Assembly (NCBI GenBank): GCA_041752115.1
Contig: JBGSHS010000385.1
Coordinates: 1-64,000, forward strand
Reading direction: 5' to 3'
Length of the DNA stretch: 64,000 nt
DNA from: JAJRVM01 sp041752115
Lineage (GTDB): Bacteria; Planctomycetota; Planctomycetia; Pirellulales; Pirellulaceae
Shown here: in pieces, positions 54,876-63,430 of the stretch
How the letters are laid out: each line of letters opens with the position of its first letter
Position numbering within the stretch: position 1 is the stretch's first letter
The notes under the pieces: model-generated
The model's input: only the letters and a program-made list of their open reading frames with translations
Databases searched by the model: none
Told to the model about the DNA's origin: nothing
Position numbers and translations under genes: made by a program

Positions 54876-55324
54876 GCTGTTGGTTGAGAACTCGCATTGA
54901 GGGTGCTGGGAATGGCGAGCGGACGGTGACGCTGGCCCTGGGTAAACCCGTCAGTACGCGACGGCACGCCGGCACCTCGATCGAAGATTGGACCAGCCGT
55001 CACAACGCTGCGAGCCGTGTCCGGCTTGGCCTGCCCGAGCCGCCCACTGCACGTCCGCACGTCTGACAACCCCCATCCATCGAGCGATGCTGAAGTCGCG
55101 ATCCGCATTGCCGAAACCGCCCACCTAGGCGAAGATCAGGCCATACACGCCTGCTCAGGCCCCACCAGGGACGGACCCGGCGGCGGATCCTATACCGGTC
55201 GCAAGCCAAGGAATATCCGATTAAGCGTCAGGCATTTGTAGCAAGCAGACAAGAAGTTCAAGTGGGAAGGGTGTCAATTCTGACGTTCGAATCGTACAGT
55301 TGTTACCGGATAGTGGCTGTGATT

Positions 55325-55423
55325 CGCGTAGACCGGTGGCCGCGGTCGCGTAGACCGGTGGCCGCGGTCGCGTAGACCGGTGGCCGCGGTCGCGTAGACC
55401 GGTGGCCGCGGTCGCGTAGACCG
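55325..55423. repeat. 22-bp tandem repeat array (four full copies plus a partial one)
   Basis: The unit cgcgtagaccggtggccgcg (plus gt) starts at 55325, 55347, 55369 and 55391 with identical sequence, and a partial copy at 55413 turns into cgcgtagaccgtgggggaag. The unit contains ACCGGT and CCGCGG palindromes. Its complement is embedded in the 69-bp repeats at 1-216. Confidence 0.95.
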
Positions 55424-55460
55424 TGGGGGAAGTAGAGAGCGTTAGGAACGGTTCCCATGC

Positions 55461-55526
55461 TCTGCGCGAGCATGGCCACGATCCTGCGCGAGCATGGCTA
55501 CGATCCTGCGCGAGCATGGCTACGTT
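55461..55526. repeat. second 22-bp tandem repeat array (three copies)
   Basis: Three 22-base units based on ctgcgcgagcatggctacga occur at 55461-55482, 55483-55504 and 55505-55526. The first has tctg at its start and gcc in place of gct, and the last ends in tt. It ends 21 bases before the start codon of the VTT protein gene, so it lies in its leader or promoter. A related word is present at 51894-51911. Confidence 0.93.
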
Positions 55527-55547
55527 ACACTCTGAGAAAGTACGAAC

Positions 55548-56240
55548 ATGGCGAACCTCGAGCAAAAGGTAGAACCACCCGTTGCCCCGGACGCGGTTGA
55601 GTCGAACACGGCGCAGGATGTTGGCAGAACTCCTCGGCGAGGTCTGATTCGGCGTCTGTACGATTGGGTGCTCCACTGGGCAGAGACTCCCTACGGCACC
55701 CCAGCGTTATTCGTGATCTCGTTTGCCGAAAGCTCATTCTTTCCGATTCCCCCCGATGTCTTGCAGATTGCTCTGTCCGTCTCCAAGCCCGCACGGTCGT
55801 TCTTCTATGCTGCGATCAGCACACTCGGGTCAGTGCTCGGGGGCATCTGCGGATGGCTGATCGGGTTTGCTCTGTGGACTGCCGTGGGACAGTTCTTCTA
55901 CGACCATGTACCCGGTGTGACACCCGAGGCGGTGGCCCATGTCGGCGAGTTGTACGAGGCGAATGCCTTCGTGTCGATCCTGGCGGCCGCTTTCACGCCG
56001 ATTCCCTATAAGGTGTTCACGATCGCGGCCGGTATATTCCACCAGTACGTAGCGTTGCACACATTGATTCTTGCCTCCCTACTGGGACGGGGAGGCCGTT
56101 TCTCGCTGGTCGCCGGCTGTGTCTATTTCTTCGGACCAGGTATTCGCAGTTTCCTGGAGCGATGGCTTGAACTGGTCACCGTTGCGCTGTTCGTGATGAT
56201 TGTGCTCGGAGTGGCTATGATCAAGCTGCTGGCACACTAA
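55548..56240 (+). CDS. VTT/DedA-like (YqaA family) membrane protein
   Basis: A 230-residue membrane protein of the COG1238/YqaA type within the DedA/VTT superfamily. It has a cytoplasmic lead of about 45 residues and then FVISFAESSFFPIPPDVLQIAL with the family E-x-x-FFPIPPD motif, a glycine-rich helical hairpin SVLGGICGWLIGF, the re-entrant AAAFTPIPYKVFTIAAG motif with the conserved Pro and Lys, and GRGGRFSLVAGCVYFFG. These proteins are linked to lipid scrambling and envelope integrity. The start follows a 22-bp repeat array. Confidence 0.88.
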   Translation: MANLEQKVEPPVAPDAVESNTAQDVGRTPRRGLIRRLYDWVLHWAETPYGTPALFVISFAESSFFPIPPDVLQIALSVSKPARSFFYAAISTLGSVLGGICGWLIGFALWTAVGQFFYDHVPGVTPEAVAHVGELYEANAFVSILAAAFTPIPYKVFTIAAGIFHQYVALHTLILASLLGRGGRFSLVAGCVYFFGPGIRSFLERWLELVTVALFVMIVLGVAMIKLLAH

Positions 56241-56474
56241 ACGCCTGCTACCTGCGGCTGAGTGTACTCACTCCGGCACTGCAGGCACATCCGCAGGCTC
56301 CCCCGCGCTGTGGCGCAGTCCGTAACGCAGCCGCGCAGCTGTCCAGGCGGAGAGTTCGCACTTACCGTTCGCGCCACCTATTCGGTCTGGCGCGCGATCC
56401 GCAGGAAATTGCCGGGCGGGCGTTTCGCCCGGCTCCAGATGCCCCCCGATCGACCCCTGGCGACACGTACCGCG

Positions 56475-57824
56475 TTATTCGGGCAGCGGCTGGTCCTTGG
56501 TTTCCGGGGCGAACGGCAGCACTAACAATCCAATCAAGAAGATGCTGCACATGGTTAATCCGGCGTAACGCAGTGGCTCTTTCGTTCCGGCGAATACTTG
56601 CGAGGTCAAGAGGGCCAACAGGGTCGGCCCGATCGCCGCCACGAAACGCCCGACGTTGTAACAGAAACTGGTTCCCGTGCTGCGCAGATACGTCGGAAAC
56701 AGCTCCGGGAAATAAATCGCGTAGCCGGCGAACAGCGACAACTGACAAAAACCCATGATGGGCACCAGCACGAAAATCTGCCAGAACTGGTTGAGCCAGG
56801 CAAAGACGGCGACCGTACTGACAAAGGCTGCCAGAAACGCGATGGCAAACGTGCGCTTGCGGCCAATCCGCTGCGTGAGGATACCGAACCCAAACATCCC
56901 GAGAAACGCTCCGGCGTTAATCATCAACGACGTCATTCCCTTCCAGAACGCCACACGTCCCACGACCTCATTGGAAGGCAATCCAGCGGCCTGAAAACGA
57001 GTCGTCAAGACATTCCCCACCAGGTCCATGGTGAAGAACCCGACCGCCCATAGTCCGACGACACCCGAGAACGCCAGCCCCAGACCGACCAAGGCGTTCT
57101 TCCGCCACCGCGGATCAGTAAAAAGTGCGCGATACGAACCCAGCTGAGTTGCAACCGCGTCTTTGTGCGAAGCCTGCTCCCATCGTTCCGGCTCTTTCAG
57201 CCGTCGCCGAATGACCAGCGCCAAAAGAGCCGGGACCGCACCCACGACAAACAGCGGCCGCCACACGCTCCCCACCAACCCACTCTGAAATAGACTCCCC
57301 ATCAGCATGTTAAGCAGAGCGGCCGTGACATTGCCGATGGCCGACAGGGCCTGAAGCGTGCTTAACGCATAGGGGCGAGCACGCTCGGGCATCACCTCGG
57401 CCACTAATGCCACTCCCACCGCAAATTCGCCACCAACACCCAGTCCGGTCAGGAAGCGATACAAGGCGAAATCCCAGAACGATACGCTGAGCGAACTGAG
57501 TCCCGTGAACAGGGAATACATCAAGATCGTGATCATCATCGTTCTGGCGCGGCCGATGCGATCTCCCAATACGCCGAACAACAGGCCCCCACTCGCCCAC
57601 CCAATCAAGAAGATCGAAGTGGCATACCCAGCGTAGGCATTTACCATCGCTTTCAGTTGAGCAGGATCATTCACCTTAAGCAGATCCTGCATCGCCGGCT
57701 GGCGGGCCAGAATGAACAGCTGCTGGTCCAGACAGTCGAACAGCCATCCCAAAGCCGCCACGATCAGGACAAACCAGTGATAACGATTCAGTTCGCGATA
57801 CCAGGGTGTCCGTAGTTCAGCCAT
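56475..57824 (-). CDS. major facilitator superfamily transporter, aromatic/metabolite porter type
   Basis: A 449-residue, 12-helix transporter. The motif LLFGVLGDRIGRARTMMITILMY lies between helices 2 and 3, GVGGEFAVGVALVAEVMPERARPYA in helices 4-5, and GILTQRIGRKRTF in the second half. ATG at 57824, with GGTGGA six bases upstream, replaces a longer frame start. It is paralogous to the transporter at 53.5 kb but has a longer loop after helix 6. Similar proteins carry carboxylates or aromatic acids by H+ symport; the substrate is unknown. Confidence 0.87.
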   Translation of the reverse strand: MAELRTPWYRELNRYHWFVLIVAALGWLFDCLDQQLFILARQPAMQDLLKVNDPAQLKAMVNAYAGYATSIFLIGWASGGLLFGVLGDRIGRARTMMITILMYSLFTGLSSLSVSFWDFALYRFLTGLGVGGEFAVGVALVAEVMPERARPYALSTLQALSAIGNVTAALLNMLMGSLFQSGLVGSVWRPLFVVGAVPALLALVIRRRLKEPERWEQASHKDAVATQLGSYRALFTDPRWRKNALVGLGLAFSGVVGLWAVGFFTMDLVGNVLTTRFQAAGLPSNEVVGRVAFWKGMTSLMINAGAFLGMFGFGILTQRIGRKRTFAIAFLAAFVSTVAVFAWLNQFWQIFVLVPIMGFCQLSLFAGYAIYFPELFPTYLRSTGTSFCYNVGRFVAAIGPTLLALLTSQVFAGTKEPLRYAGLTMCSIFLIGLLVLPFAPETKDQPLPE

Positions 57825-58138
57825 GCCAATCCACCATGCTTTCGATCTGGCCACGCAACGGGCCATGACAAGAAATACCCAGCAGCGAACTCACGGCGCG
57901 GACCGCCAGCGGCGACTTGGACGAACTGGTCCAAGTCCGAAAACTGAAGTGCAGGACGAGGCTGCGTGCGATGTGCATCCCCTCTCCCAGACAAGCCGCG
58001 AATTCGCTTGCACGGAGATTCTACTACAGCAGGGACCGCCGCACACCCAAGAGCATCACGCTTTTCACGAGGAGCACCCGGCCACTGAGCTGATCCATGG
58101 TTACGCCCCAACGCGACACAGCCCCGTCTATCGGAGCG

Positions 58139-58312
58139 TCAGATTTTGTGGCGATCAGCCAGCACAGCCGCCTGATTGCGATAGGCCTCAGCCTTGCGCA
58201 GCATACGAGCGCGAGCCGGTCTGCTCTTGCATGTCTGGGCCAACGAGTAGTACTTGGCCGCAAGCGTGTTCTTGATTTGGTGCAGTCTGGCTGCCTCGCT
58301 GGTTCGCGACAT
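58139..58312 (-). CDS. small basic helical protein (57 aa)
   Basis: A 57-residue protein from the ATG at 58312, which has AGGAGA nine bases upstream. It starts MSRTSEAARLHQIKNTLAAK and is rich in Ala, Arg and Lys, forming two predicted amphipathic helices (LAAKYYSLAQTCKSR and RMLRKAEAYRNQAAVLADR). The open frame extends 88 codons further upstream, but that part looks like noise. I do not recognise it; the clear ribosome binding site and coherent helix pattern support a real small gene. Confidence 0.6.
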   Translation of the reverse strand: MSRTSEAARLHQIKNTLAAKYYSLAQTCKSRPARARMLRKAEAYRNQAAVLADRHKI

Positions 58313-58884
58313 CGAACGATTCTCCTGCGAAACGAAAATGAAGCGGGCACCACCTGAGTTCCATTCACTCCGAAAATCCCAGGTGGCCTCACGCCCCGAT
58401 GATGACTCAACGGCTGACGCTCGATCGGCCGCGTTTCCCCCGAACCTTGCCGCCCAAATCCAACCGGGCTCAGGCGACGTCGGCCCCAGATCGCACCGCA
58501 GCAGAGGGACGCCCGAACGGCCTCGCGCGGCACTGGGCGCGAAGCCTTCAGGCGGCGGGATCTGCAACGGCCGCAAGCGACAGCACTATCATGAACATTC
58601 GTCGGCAACCTGTCCATGTCCTCTGCGCGTCTCCCGCAGTCGACTCATTCCACCCATTCAGCACACGTTCCAGCCGCTGGGGAGTCGCCACGCTCGCGCA
58701 GAGCGTGGGAAGCCGGACAACCCAGGAAGTCATCCTAAGCCCTCAGGGAGACGTAACTTGCCGCACCGCCAACGTGCGGTGGTCTGCGCGCCCTTGTGGC
58801 AGGTGAAATTGCCGCCCCTTCCGATATTGCGGTCGCAGCGCGACAGGCTCGAGGCAACGGATCAATCGAGAAAAAACGTCTAAC
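58313..58884. other. gene-free stretch
   Basis: About 570 bases between the small gene and the ArsR promoter. Overlapping frames on both strands are not gene-like. An inverted repeat ccacgctc-gcgca-gagcgtgg at about 58687-58707 recalls the repeats at 55.4 kb. Confidence 0.4.
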
Positions 58885-58912
58885 TTGACATGTCGAGATG
58901 TCACGATATATT
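58885..58912 (+). promoter_or_regulatory. promoter with overlapping inverted-repeat operator for the ArsR gene
   Basis: A consensus -35 TTGACA (58885-58890) and a -10-like TATATT (58907-58912) are 16 bases apart. The inverted repeat TGACA-N8-TGTCA (58886-58903) overlaps the -35 and the spacer, where an ArsR-family repressor would block polymerase. Autoregulation by the downstream gene is the expected arrangement for the family. Confidence 0.65.
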
Positions 58913-58933
58913 TATGTGAAGGAGTCAGGACGC

Positions 58934-59266
58934 ATGCCCGAAAGAGAACCGGCCTGTGATGTCGACGATCTGCTTGACCTGGAGACGCTGGGACAAGCGG
59001 CTGAGTGCCTTCGCACCCTGGCCCACCCGCACCGACTCCGGATCGTCCAGATGTTGTTGCGTGGTCGCTATACGGTCGGTGCGCTGGCTGAGGCGTGTGA
59101 GATCCCCAGCCATATGGCATCCGAGCATTTGCGTTTGATGCAGCGTTGCGGGCTGCTGGGAAGCCATCGAGAAGGCCGACGCACCTACTATGAAGTAGCT
59201 CAGCCGCATCTGGCCCAGATCATGGCCTGCATCGAGACCCGGTTTCGACGCGGCAGTGAACCATAG
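58934..59266 (+). CDS. ArsR family winged-helix transcriptional regulator
   Basis: A 110-residue ArsR/SmtB-type repressor. The winged-helix core is visible: AECLRTLAHPHRLRIVQMLL, YTVGALAEACEIPSHMASEHLRLMQRCGLL (recognition helix), and SHREGRRTYYEV (wing). Cysteines are present at ACEIP and MQRCG and near the C-terminus (MACIE). The ATG at 58934 has GAAGGAG nine bases upstream. A CoA-disulfide reductase-rhodanese gene follows within 800 bases, so it may sense persulfide or thiol stress like BigR/SqrR, or a metal; the sequence does not decide. Confidence 0.9.
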   Translation: MPEREPACDVDDLLDLETLGQAAECLRTLAHPHRLRIVQMLLRGRYTVGALAEACEIPSHMASEHLRLMQRCGLLGSHREGRRTYYEVAQPHLAQIMACIETRFRRGSEP

Positions 59267-59316
59267 ACGCGTTGGGAAGTTATCCACAAGAACTGATTGA
59301 GCGCGGAGTGAGCACA

Positions 59317-59469
59317 ATGAGAGGTATGGAGTGGAGGCGGCGAATCGGCACGCAAGGCGGATGTCGGAAAGGCAAGATCCAGTCTGACGTCTTGTTGGTC
59401 GTCGGCCTGTTGCTGGGATGGTTCATATTACAGTCGTTCGTGCTACCGCGTCTGGGGGTCTCGACGTGA
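59317..59469 (+). CDS. small single-pass membrane protein (50 aa)
   Basis: A 50-residue protein beginning MRGMEWRRRIGTQGG, with a positively charged N-terminus and one membrane helix (VLLVVGLLLGWFILQSFVL), ending LPRLGVST. GCGGAG lies nine bases before the ATG. The location between an ArsR gene and a rhodanese-type reductase suggests a role in sulfur or redox handling, but no family was recognised. A TGA ends it, and the same frame then continues open for 101 codons or more from 59479. Confidence 0.5.
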   Translation: MRGMEWRRRIGTQGGCRKGKIQSDVLLVVGLLLGWFILQSFVLPRLGVST

Positions 59470-60060
59470 GCGAGCGGGGTGTGCAGGCCGAGTTCGGCCC
59501 CCCAACGTACTTCTCCCAACCCCGGCGTCCCCGCCGGTTCGGTTCCAGCCGCTCGTCTGCCCGACACAACATTCGATGCTAATCCACAACCTTCCGACAC
59601 AACGCAGTCCGCGTCAGACCTGCCGGCGGAGCAGGCCGAGGATGCTGCCGAGAACGCGACCACCGCGGAGGTCGCGTTGCCGCGGTCGGACGGAGTTGAC
59701 GGTGGTGATCGCCAATCATCGCCTCCCGACCGTGAGCCGACCAGCGAGGCGGGTACTGGGACGGCGAAGAGCGGTCGGCCATAATCACCAACATATTCAC
59801 CAGATTGGGCCACGCTGACACCCTGGATTGTTCCGATATTATCAAGATCGCTGGACCTTGCCGCGCACCTCTCCCACTGAAGATGCCGCTTCAGGGCACC
59901 TTGCACTGCTCCGCAGATTACCTGGCCGGCCGTGTTGCTGTCCGAGAGAGGTGAGGCAGGTTCCGGATGCCGGCGCACAACTCCTGCCGGCATCGGCCTG
60001 TTGGCATCCGTAACACCATTTGCGGATCGGCCGGAAAGCCGGCACGCACAAAGGGATCCC
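59470..60060. other. gene-poor stretch with a hydrophilic open frame
   Basis: About 590 bases. The frame at 59479-59784 is in phase with the preceding small membrane protein, separated only by its TGA, and encodes a Pro/Ala/Glu/Asp-rich acidic peptide (SDLPAEQAEDAAENATTAEV). It could be a read-through tail, a decayed extension or chance. The rest up to 60060 is the leader of the reductase gene; the frame there is open to 59932 but is not protein-like. Confidence 0.35.
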
Positions 60061-61734
60061 ATGTCCTACGTACCATTGAAGATCGTTGTTGTCGGTGGGG
60101 TGGCAGGTGGAGCTTCGGCTGCCACGCGTGCACGTCGCATGAATGAAGAAGCGGAAATTGTGTTATTGGAGAAAGACGAGTACGTATCGTTTGCCAACTG
60201 TGGACTCCCGTATTACCTGGGAGAAGAGATCAAGGAGCGAAGCAAGTTGCTGGTGGCGACCGCGGAGTTTCTGCATCAGCGATTTCGCATCGATGTGCGG
60301 ACCGGCCACGAAGTCACATCGATTGATCCGGCGAGGAAGTTGGTCACGGTGCGCAACCGGGCCAAAGGAGTCACCTACGAGCTGCCCTATGGCAAGTTGA
60401 TCTTGGCGCCGGGAGCAAGTCCTGTGGTGCCCCCGCTGGAGGGCATAGACACAGCCAACGTATTCACTCTTCGCAATGTGGAGGACACCGATGCGATCCA
60501 CGTGGCGATGAGGACGGTCGCTCAGAAGAAGGCGGTCGTGGTCGGCGCGGGATTCATCGGCCTGGAAATGGTGGAGCAGTTGGTGCGGATGGGGTTTGAA
60601 GTGGCGCTGGTCGAGATGCAGCCGCAAGTGCTCCCGCTGTTGGACCGCGAGATGGCTCAGCCGCTGCAACAAGAACTGCGCGAGCAACGCGTGCAGTTGT
60701 ACCTCGGTCAGGCATTGCAGCGCATACTCGCAGCCGATGACGGCACGGTCACTGCGGTCGAGCTGGCTGACGGGACTCCCTTAGATGCTTCGATCGTGAT
60801 TCTCGGCATTGGCGTGCGCCCCAACAATCAGCTGGCCCAGCAGGCGGGACTCACCATCGGCTCCGACGGAGGCATCGTCACCAACGAATTCATGCAGACG
60901 AGTGATCCGGACATTTACGCCGTGGGAGACGCGGCACAATATCACTTCGGACCTACCGACACCCCGATGCGCATCGCCCTGGCGGGGCCTGCCAACCGGG
61001 CCGGTCGTCTCGCGGGGGAACATGCGGCAACCGACGCCAGTCAGAGGATGGCCAGCGTGTGGGGAACGTCGATTGTGCGCGTCTTCAGCAAGACGGCAGC
61101 GATGACAGGGCTGTCGGCCCGTCGGGCGCGACACCTGGGACTCGACTTCCGCAGTGTGACGGTGGTAGCCAACAACCACGCCGGCTATTACCCGGGCGCC
61201 ACGCCGATCACGCTCAAGTTAGTTTTCCGACCAGAAGACGGTCGAGTTCTGGGAGCGCAGGCAATTGGTGGCGAGGGAGTGGACAAGCGCATCGACGTGA
61301 TCGCCACGGCGATGGCGTTCCGCGCGACGGTGCGCGACCTCACCGGGCTCGACCTGGCCTATGCACCTCCCTTTGGATCTGCGAAAGATCCGGTGCACAT
61401 GGCCGCTTTCGCCGCCTGCAACCAACTGGAAGGCATCACTGACTTTCTCGATGCGGATGCCGATCTGACAGGCATGCAGGTCCTGGATGTGCGCACGCTC
61501 CCTGAGATCGAGAAGATGCCTTTCCCGGAAGCCAAACAGGTCATTCACATCCCGCTGGATGAACTGCGCGATCGGCTTGATGAATTGGATATCTCGGCCG
61601 AGACCGCCGTCACATGTCAGACAAGCTTGCGGGCGCACATCGCGTCGTGCATTCTGAGGCAATCCGGTTTCACCAACGTGCACGTCGTCTCGGGAGGGAC
61701 GCTCGTCCGTACTCGTGCCCTGGATGCCCGTTGA
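60061..61734 (+). CDS. CoA-disulfide reductase / NADH-dependent persulfide reductase with C-terminal rhodanese domain
   Basis: A 557-residue flavoprotein. The FAD site VVVGGVAGGASAATRARR is at the N-terminus and the single redox Cys is in YVSFANCGLPYYLG (about Cys43), as in CoA-disulfide reductases. The NAD(P)H site is AVVVGAGFIGLEMVEQL, and the second FAD motif is IYAVGDAAQY. Residues about 470-557 form a rhodanese domain with LDVRTLPEIEK and the active loop TCQTSLRAH, keeping Cys and Arg. The architecture matches CoADR-Rhd enzymes that reduce CoA persulfide or polysulfide. The ATG at 60061 was chosen at the family start. The ArsR gene upstream is the likely regulator. Confidence 0.93.
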   Translation: MSYVPLKIVVVGGVAGGASAATRARRMNEEAEIVLLEKDEYVSFANCGLPYYLGEEIKERSKLLVATAEFLHQRFRIDVRTGHEVTSIDPARKLVTVRNRAKGVTYELPYGKLILAPGASPVVPPLEGIDTANVFTLRNVEDTDAIHVAMRTVAQKKAVVVGAGFIGLEMVEQLVRMGFEVALVEMQPQVLPLLDREMAQPLQQELREQRVQLYLGQALQRILAADDGTVTAVELADGTPLDASIVILGIGVRPNNQLAQQAGLTIGSDGGIVTNEFMQTSDPDIYAVGDAAQYHFGPTDTPMRIALAGPANRAGRLAGEHAATDASQRMASVWGTSIVRVFSKTAAMTGLSARRARHLGLDFRSVTVVANNHAGYYPGATPITLKLVFRPEDGRVLGAQAIGGEGVDKRIDVIATAMAFRATVRDLTGLDLAYAPPFGSAKDPVHMAAFAACNQLEGITDFLDADADLTGMQVLDVRTLPEIEKMPFPEAKQVIHIPLDELRDRLDELDISAETAVTCQTSLRAHIASCILRQSGFTNVHVVSGGTLVRTRALDAR

Positions 61735-61789
61735 CCGACTGTGTCGCCGGGACGTGCGATAGGATGGAGAAGTCCACCCGCTGGGTGAC

Positions 61790-62008
61790 CTAACGTTCCT
61801 TGATCTTCTTCTCGAGATTATCGCCCAGCTCGCGCGCCATTTCGGCGGCGTGCTGTGTATCGGCGCGGATCTTGGCACGATCGAACTTCACGCGCACCTC
61901 CGTGTTGGGCCCCTCTTGATTCCGCTCCCAGGAAAACCAGTTTCGCGATGATCCGATGACGCCGAACAGGATGACTAAGATTGCCAGAGTGCCCAACGAC
62001 TTTCGCAT
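61790..62008 (-). CDS. small secreted or membrane-anchored hypothetical protein (72 aa)
   Basis: A 72-residue protein from the ATG at 62008, with GGGAG eight bases upstream. One hydrophobic segment (SLGTLAILVILFGVIG) is followed by a charged helical tail (VRVKFDRAKIRADTQHAAEM). It probably sits on the outer face of the inner membrane. The longer frame to 62116 lacks support. No family was recognised. It converges with the reductase gene. Confidence 0.6.
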   Translation of the reverse strand: MRKSLGTLAILVILFGVIGSSRNWFSWERNQEGPNTEVRVKFDRAKIRADTQHAAEMARELGDNLEKKIKER

Positions 62009-62328
62009 GACAACACTCCCTTGCGGTTCATCAGCTGACGATTCACGGTACTCCATCCCGCAGACCCACGCGGTCACAGGGCCCTGAAATCTACGGTCTG
62101 CGGCAAATCCAGGCAAGGTCGATCTGAAAACCCCGGCAACTCGCCCTTTTCAGATTGCACGGGTGGGGTTACAGTCACGAGCAGGCCGCCCGCCCAGCCG
62201 GGGACCGATGGGGGGGAGCCTGATCGAAATCCCTCGCTCGTCTCTGCCGCGGTCCCGGCCAGCGACCAACTGACCTAAGGTTTAGCTGTTCGAGGTCCTG
62301 ATCTGTCTGTGGGCTTGGAGTCGCCGCT
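62009..62328. other. intergenic stretch between divergent genes
   Basis: About 320 bases with no gene. It should contain the promoters of the 72-aa protein and of the CDF gene; none could be assigned with confidence. Confidence 0.4.
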
Positions 62329-63240
62329 TTGTACTTGAAGAACGCCTCGTCCCGACCTCTCTATCGGCAGGCCATACGTGCTGCGCTGTTGGGGTTGGGC
62401 GTGAACATTGGGCTCGGGGTCGTGAAGCTGGTCGGCGGTCTCCTGGGAAACTCGTTCGCGCTCATTTCCGACGCGATCAATTCGTTCGGCGACTGTTTGA
62501 CCTCGATCGTGGTCGTCAGTGCACTCCATTTCGCTCAGAAGCCCGGGGACGCCGAGCACCCGTATGGTCACACAAGGGCCGAAGCGGTGGCTGCTTCGAG
62601 CGTGGCATTGCTGGTCATTTTGTCCGCCATTTACGTCGGCTGGGAAGCGATCGCGCGGCTCGGGCAAACTCACGATGCTCCCCCTTTCTGGACTCTCTGG
62701 ATCGCGGGCGCCAATGTGCTCATCAAGGAGTCGCTCTACCGGTACAAGGTTAAGGTCGGACGCCAGACCGGGTCGATCGCGGTGGTGGCCAACGCCTGGG
62801 ATCATCGCGCTGATGCCCTCTGTTCTCTGGCCGTACTGATCGGACTGGGCACCGTGCGGTGGGCGGGCCCGGCGTTTGTGTGGGCCGACGAGGCCGCTGC
62901 GATATTCGTGGTCGGAGCGATTCTCTTTACCGGGATCGACCTCTACCGGCGCAGTGCCAGCGAACTGATGGATGTTCAGGCGGAAGAGGCTCTGATCGAC
63001 GAAATACGCCGAGTGGCCGAGGCGGTCGACGGGGTGGCAGCGGTGGAGAAGCTCTGGGTACGCAAGACGGGACTGGAATACCTGGCGGACATTCACGTGG
63101 AAGTGGATGCCCAGATGACGGTGTTCGAGGGGCACCGCATTGCCCATCTGGTGAAAGACAAACTGCTCAGTCACTTCGTCCCGCTGCGCGATGTGCTGGT
63201 ACATCTCGAACCTAACCCCAACGGACATCGCCAGCACTGA
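62329..63240 (+). CDS. cation diffusion facilitator family metal exporter
   Basis: A 303-residue CDF antiporter with six membrane helices and a C-terminal cytoplasmic metal-binding domain (residues about 215-303, including LADIHVEVDAQMTVFEGHRIAHLVKDKL). The transport-site residues read N51-x3-D55 in SDAINSFGD and D158-x3-D162 in NAWDHRADAL. His-containing zinc sites are absent; an N/D-x3-D plus D-x3-D set has been described for manganese exporters of the MntE type, so Mn2+ (or Fe2+) is favoured over Zn2+. The start is TTG with TTGGAG eight bases upstream; no ATG is near. Confidence 0.9.
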   Translation: MYLKNASSRPLYRQAIRAALLGLGVNIGLGVVKLVGGLLGNSFALISDAINSFGDCLTSIVVVSALHFAQKPGDAEHPYGHTRAEAVAASSVALLVILSAIYVGWEAIARLGQTHDAPPFWTLWIAGANVLIKESLYRYKVKVGRQTGSIAVVANAWDHRADALCSLAVLIGLGTVRWAGPAFVWADEAAAIFVVGAILFTGIDLYRRSASELMDVQAEEALIDEIRRVAEAVDGVAAVEKLWVRKTGLEYLADIHVEVDAQMTVFEGHRIAHLVKDKLLSHFVPLRDVLVHLEPNPNGHRQH

Positions 63241-63370
63241 TTCCCGAACGATCGGTGCGGCCACTCAGCCGTGCGCAACATGAAAGCGAGTGGCGTGGTG
63301 GAGCGGACGGCGCGACAGGCTGCCAGCGCGCGGAGCAGGCGCAGATCGTTCGAGTGGGCTGGTAACCACG

Positions 63371-63401
63371 AAAAGAGGCGTCCCGAAGTTCCGGACGCCT
63401 C
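63371..63401 (-). terminator. intrinsic terminator of the oxidoreductase gene
   Basis: GAGGCGTCC (63375-63383) pairs perfectly with GGACGCCTC (63393-63401) around a nine-base loop. Read on the minus strand, the stem is followed at once by TTTT (63374-63371). It lies 30 bases after the stop of the gene ending at 63431, a standard intrinsic terminator with a short T-run. Confidence 0.8.
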
Positions 63402-63430
63402 GCAGGTTTCTGTTGTTGCTGAATCGGACG

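Larger units (their letters stand above)
54876..55547. other. intergenic stretch holding two 22-bp repeat arrays
   Basis: About 670 bases between divergent genes. The right half is filled by the arrays listed separately; the left half shows no gene or recognised signal. Confidence 0.6.

Noticed and set aside
55325..55526. Possible CRISPR array
   Set aside because: The 22-bp units are directly adjacent with no unique spacers, and no cas genes occur in the window.
62275..63264. Minus-strand frame of 329 codons opposite the CDF gene
   Set aside because: Antisense shadow of a recognised six-helix metal exporter; the translation is His/Gln/Arg-rich without a family.
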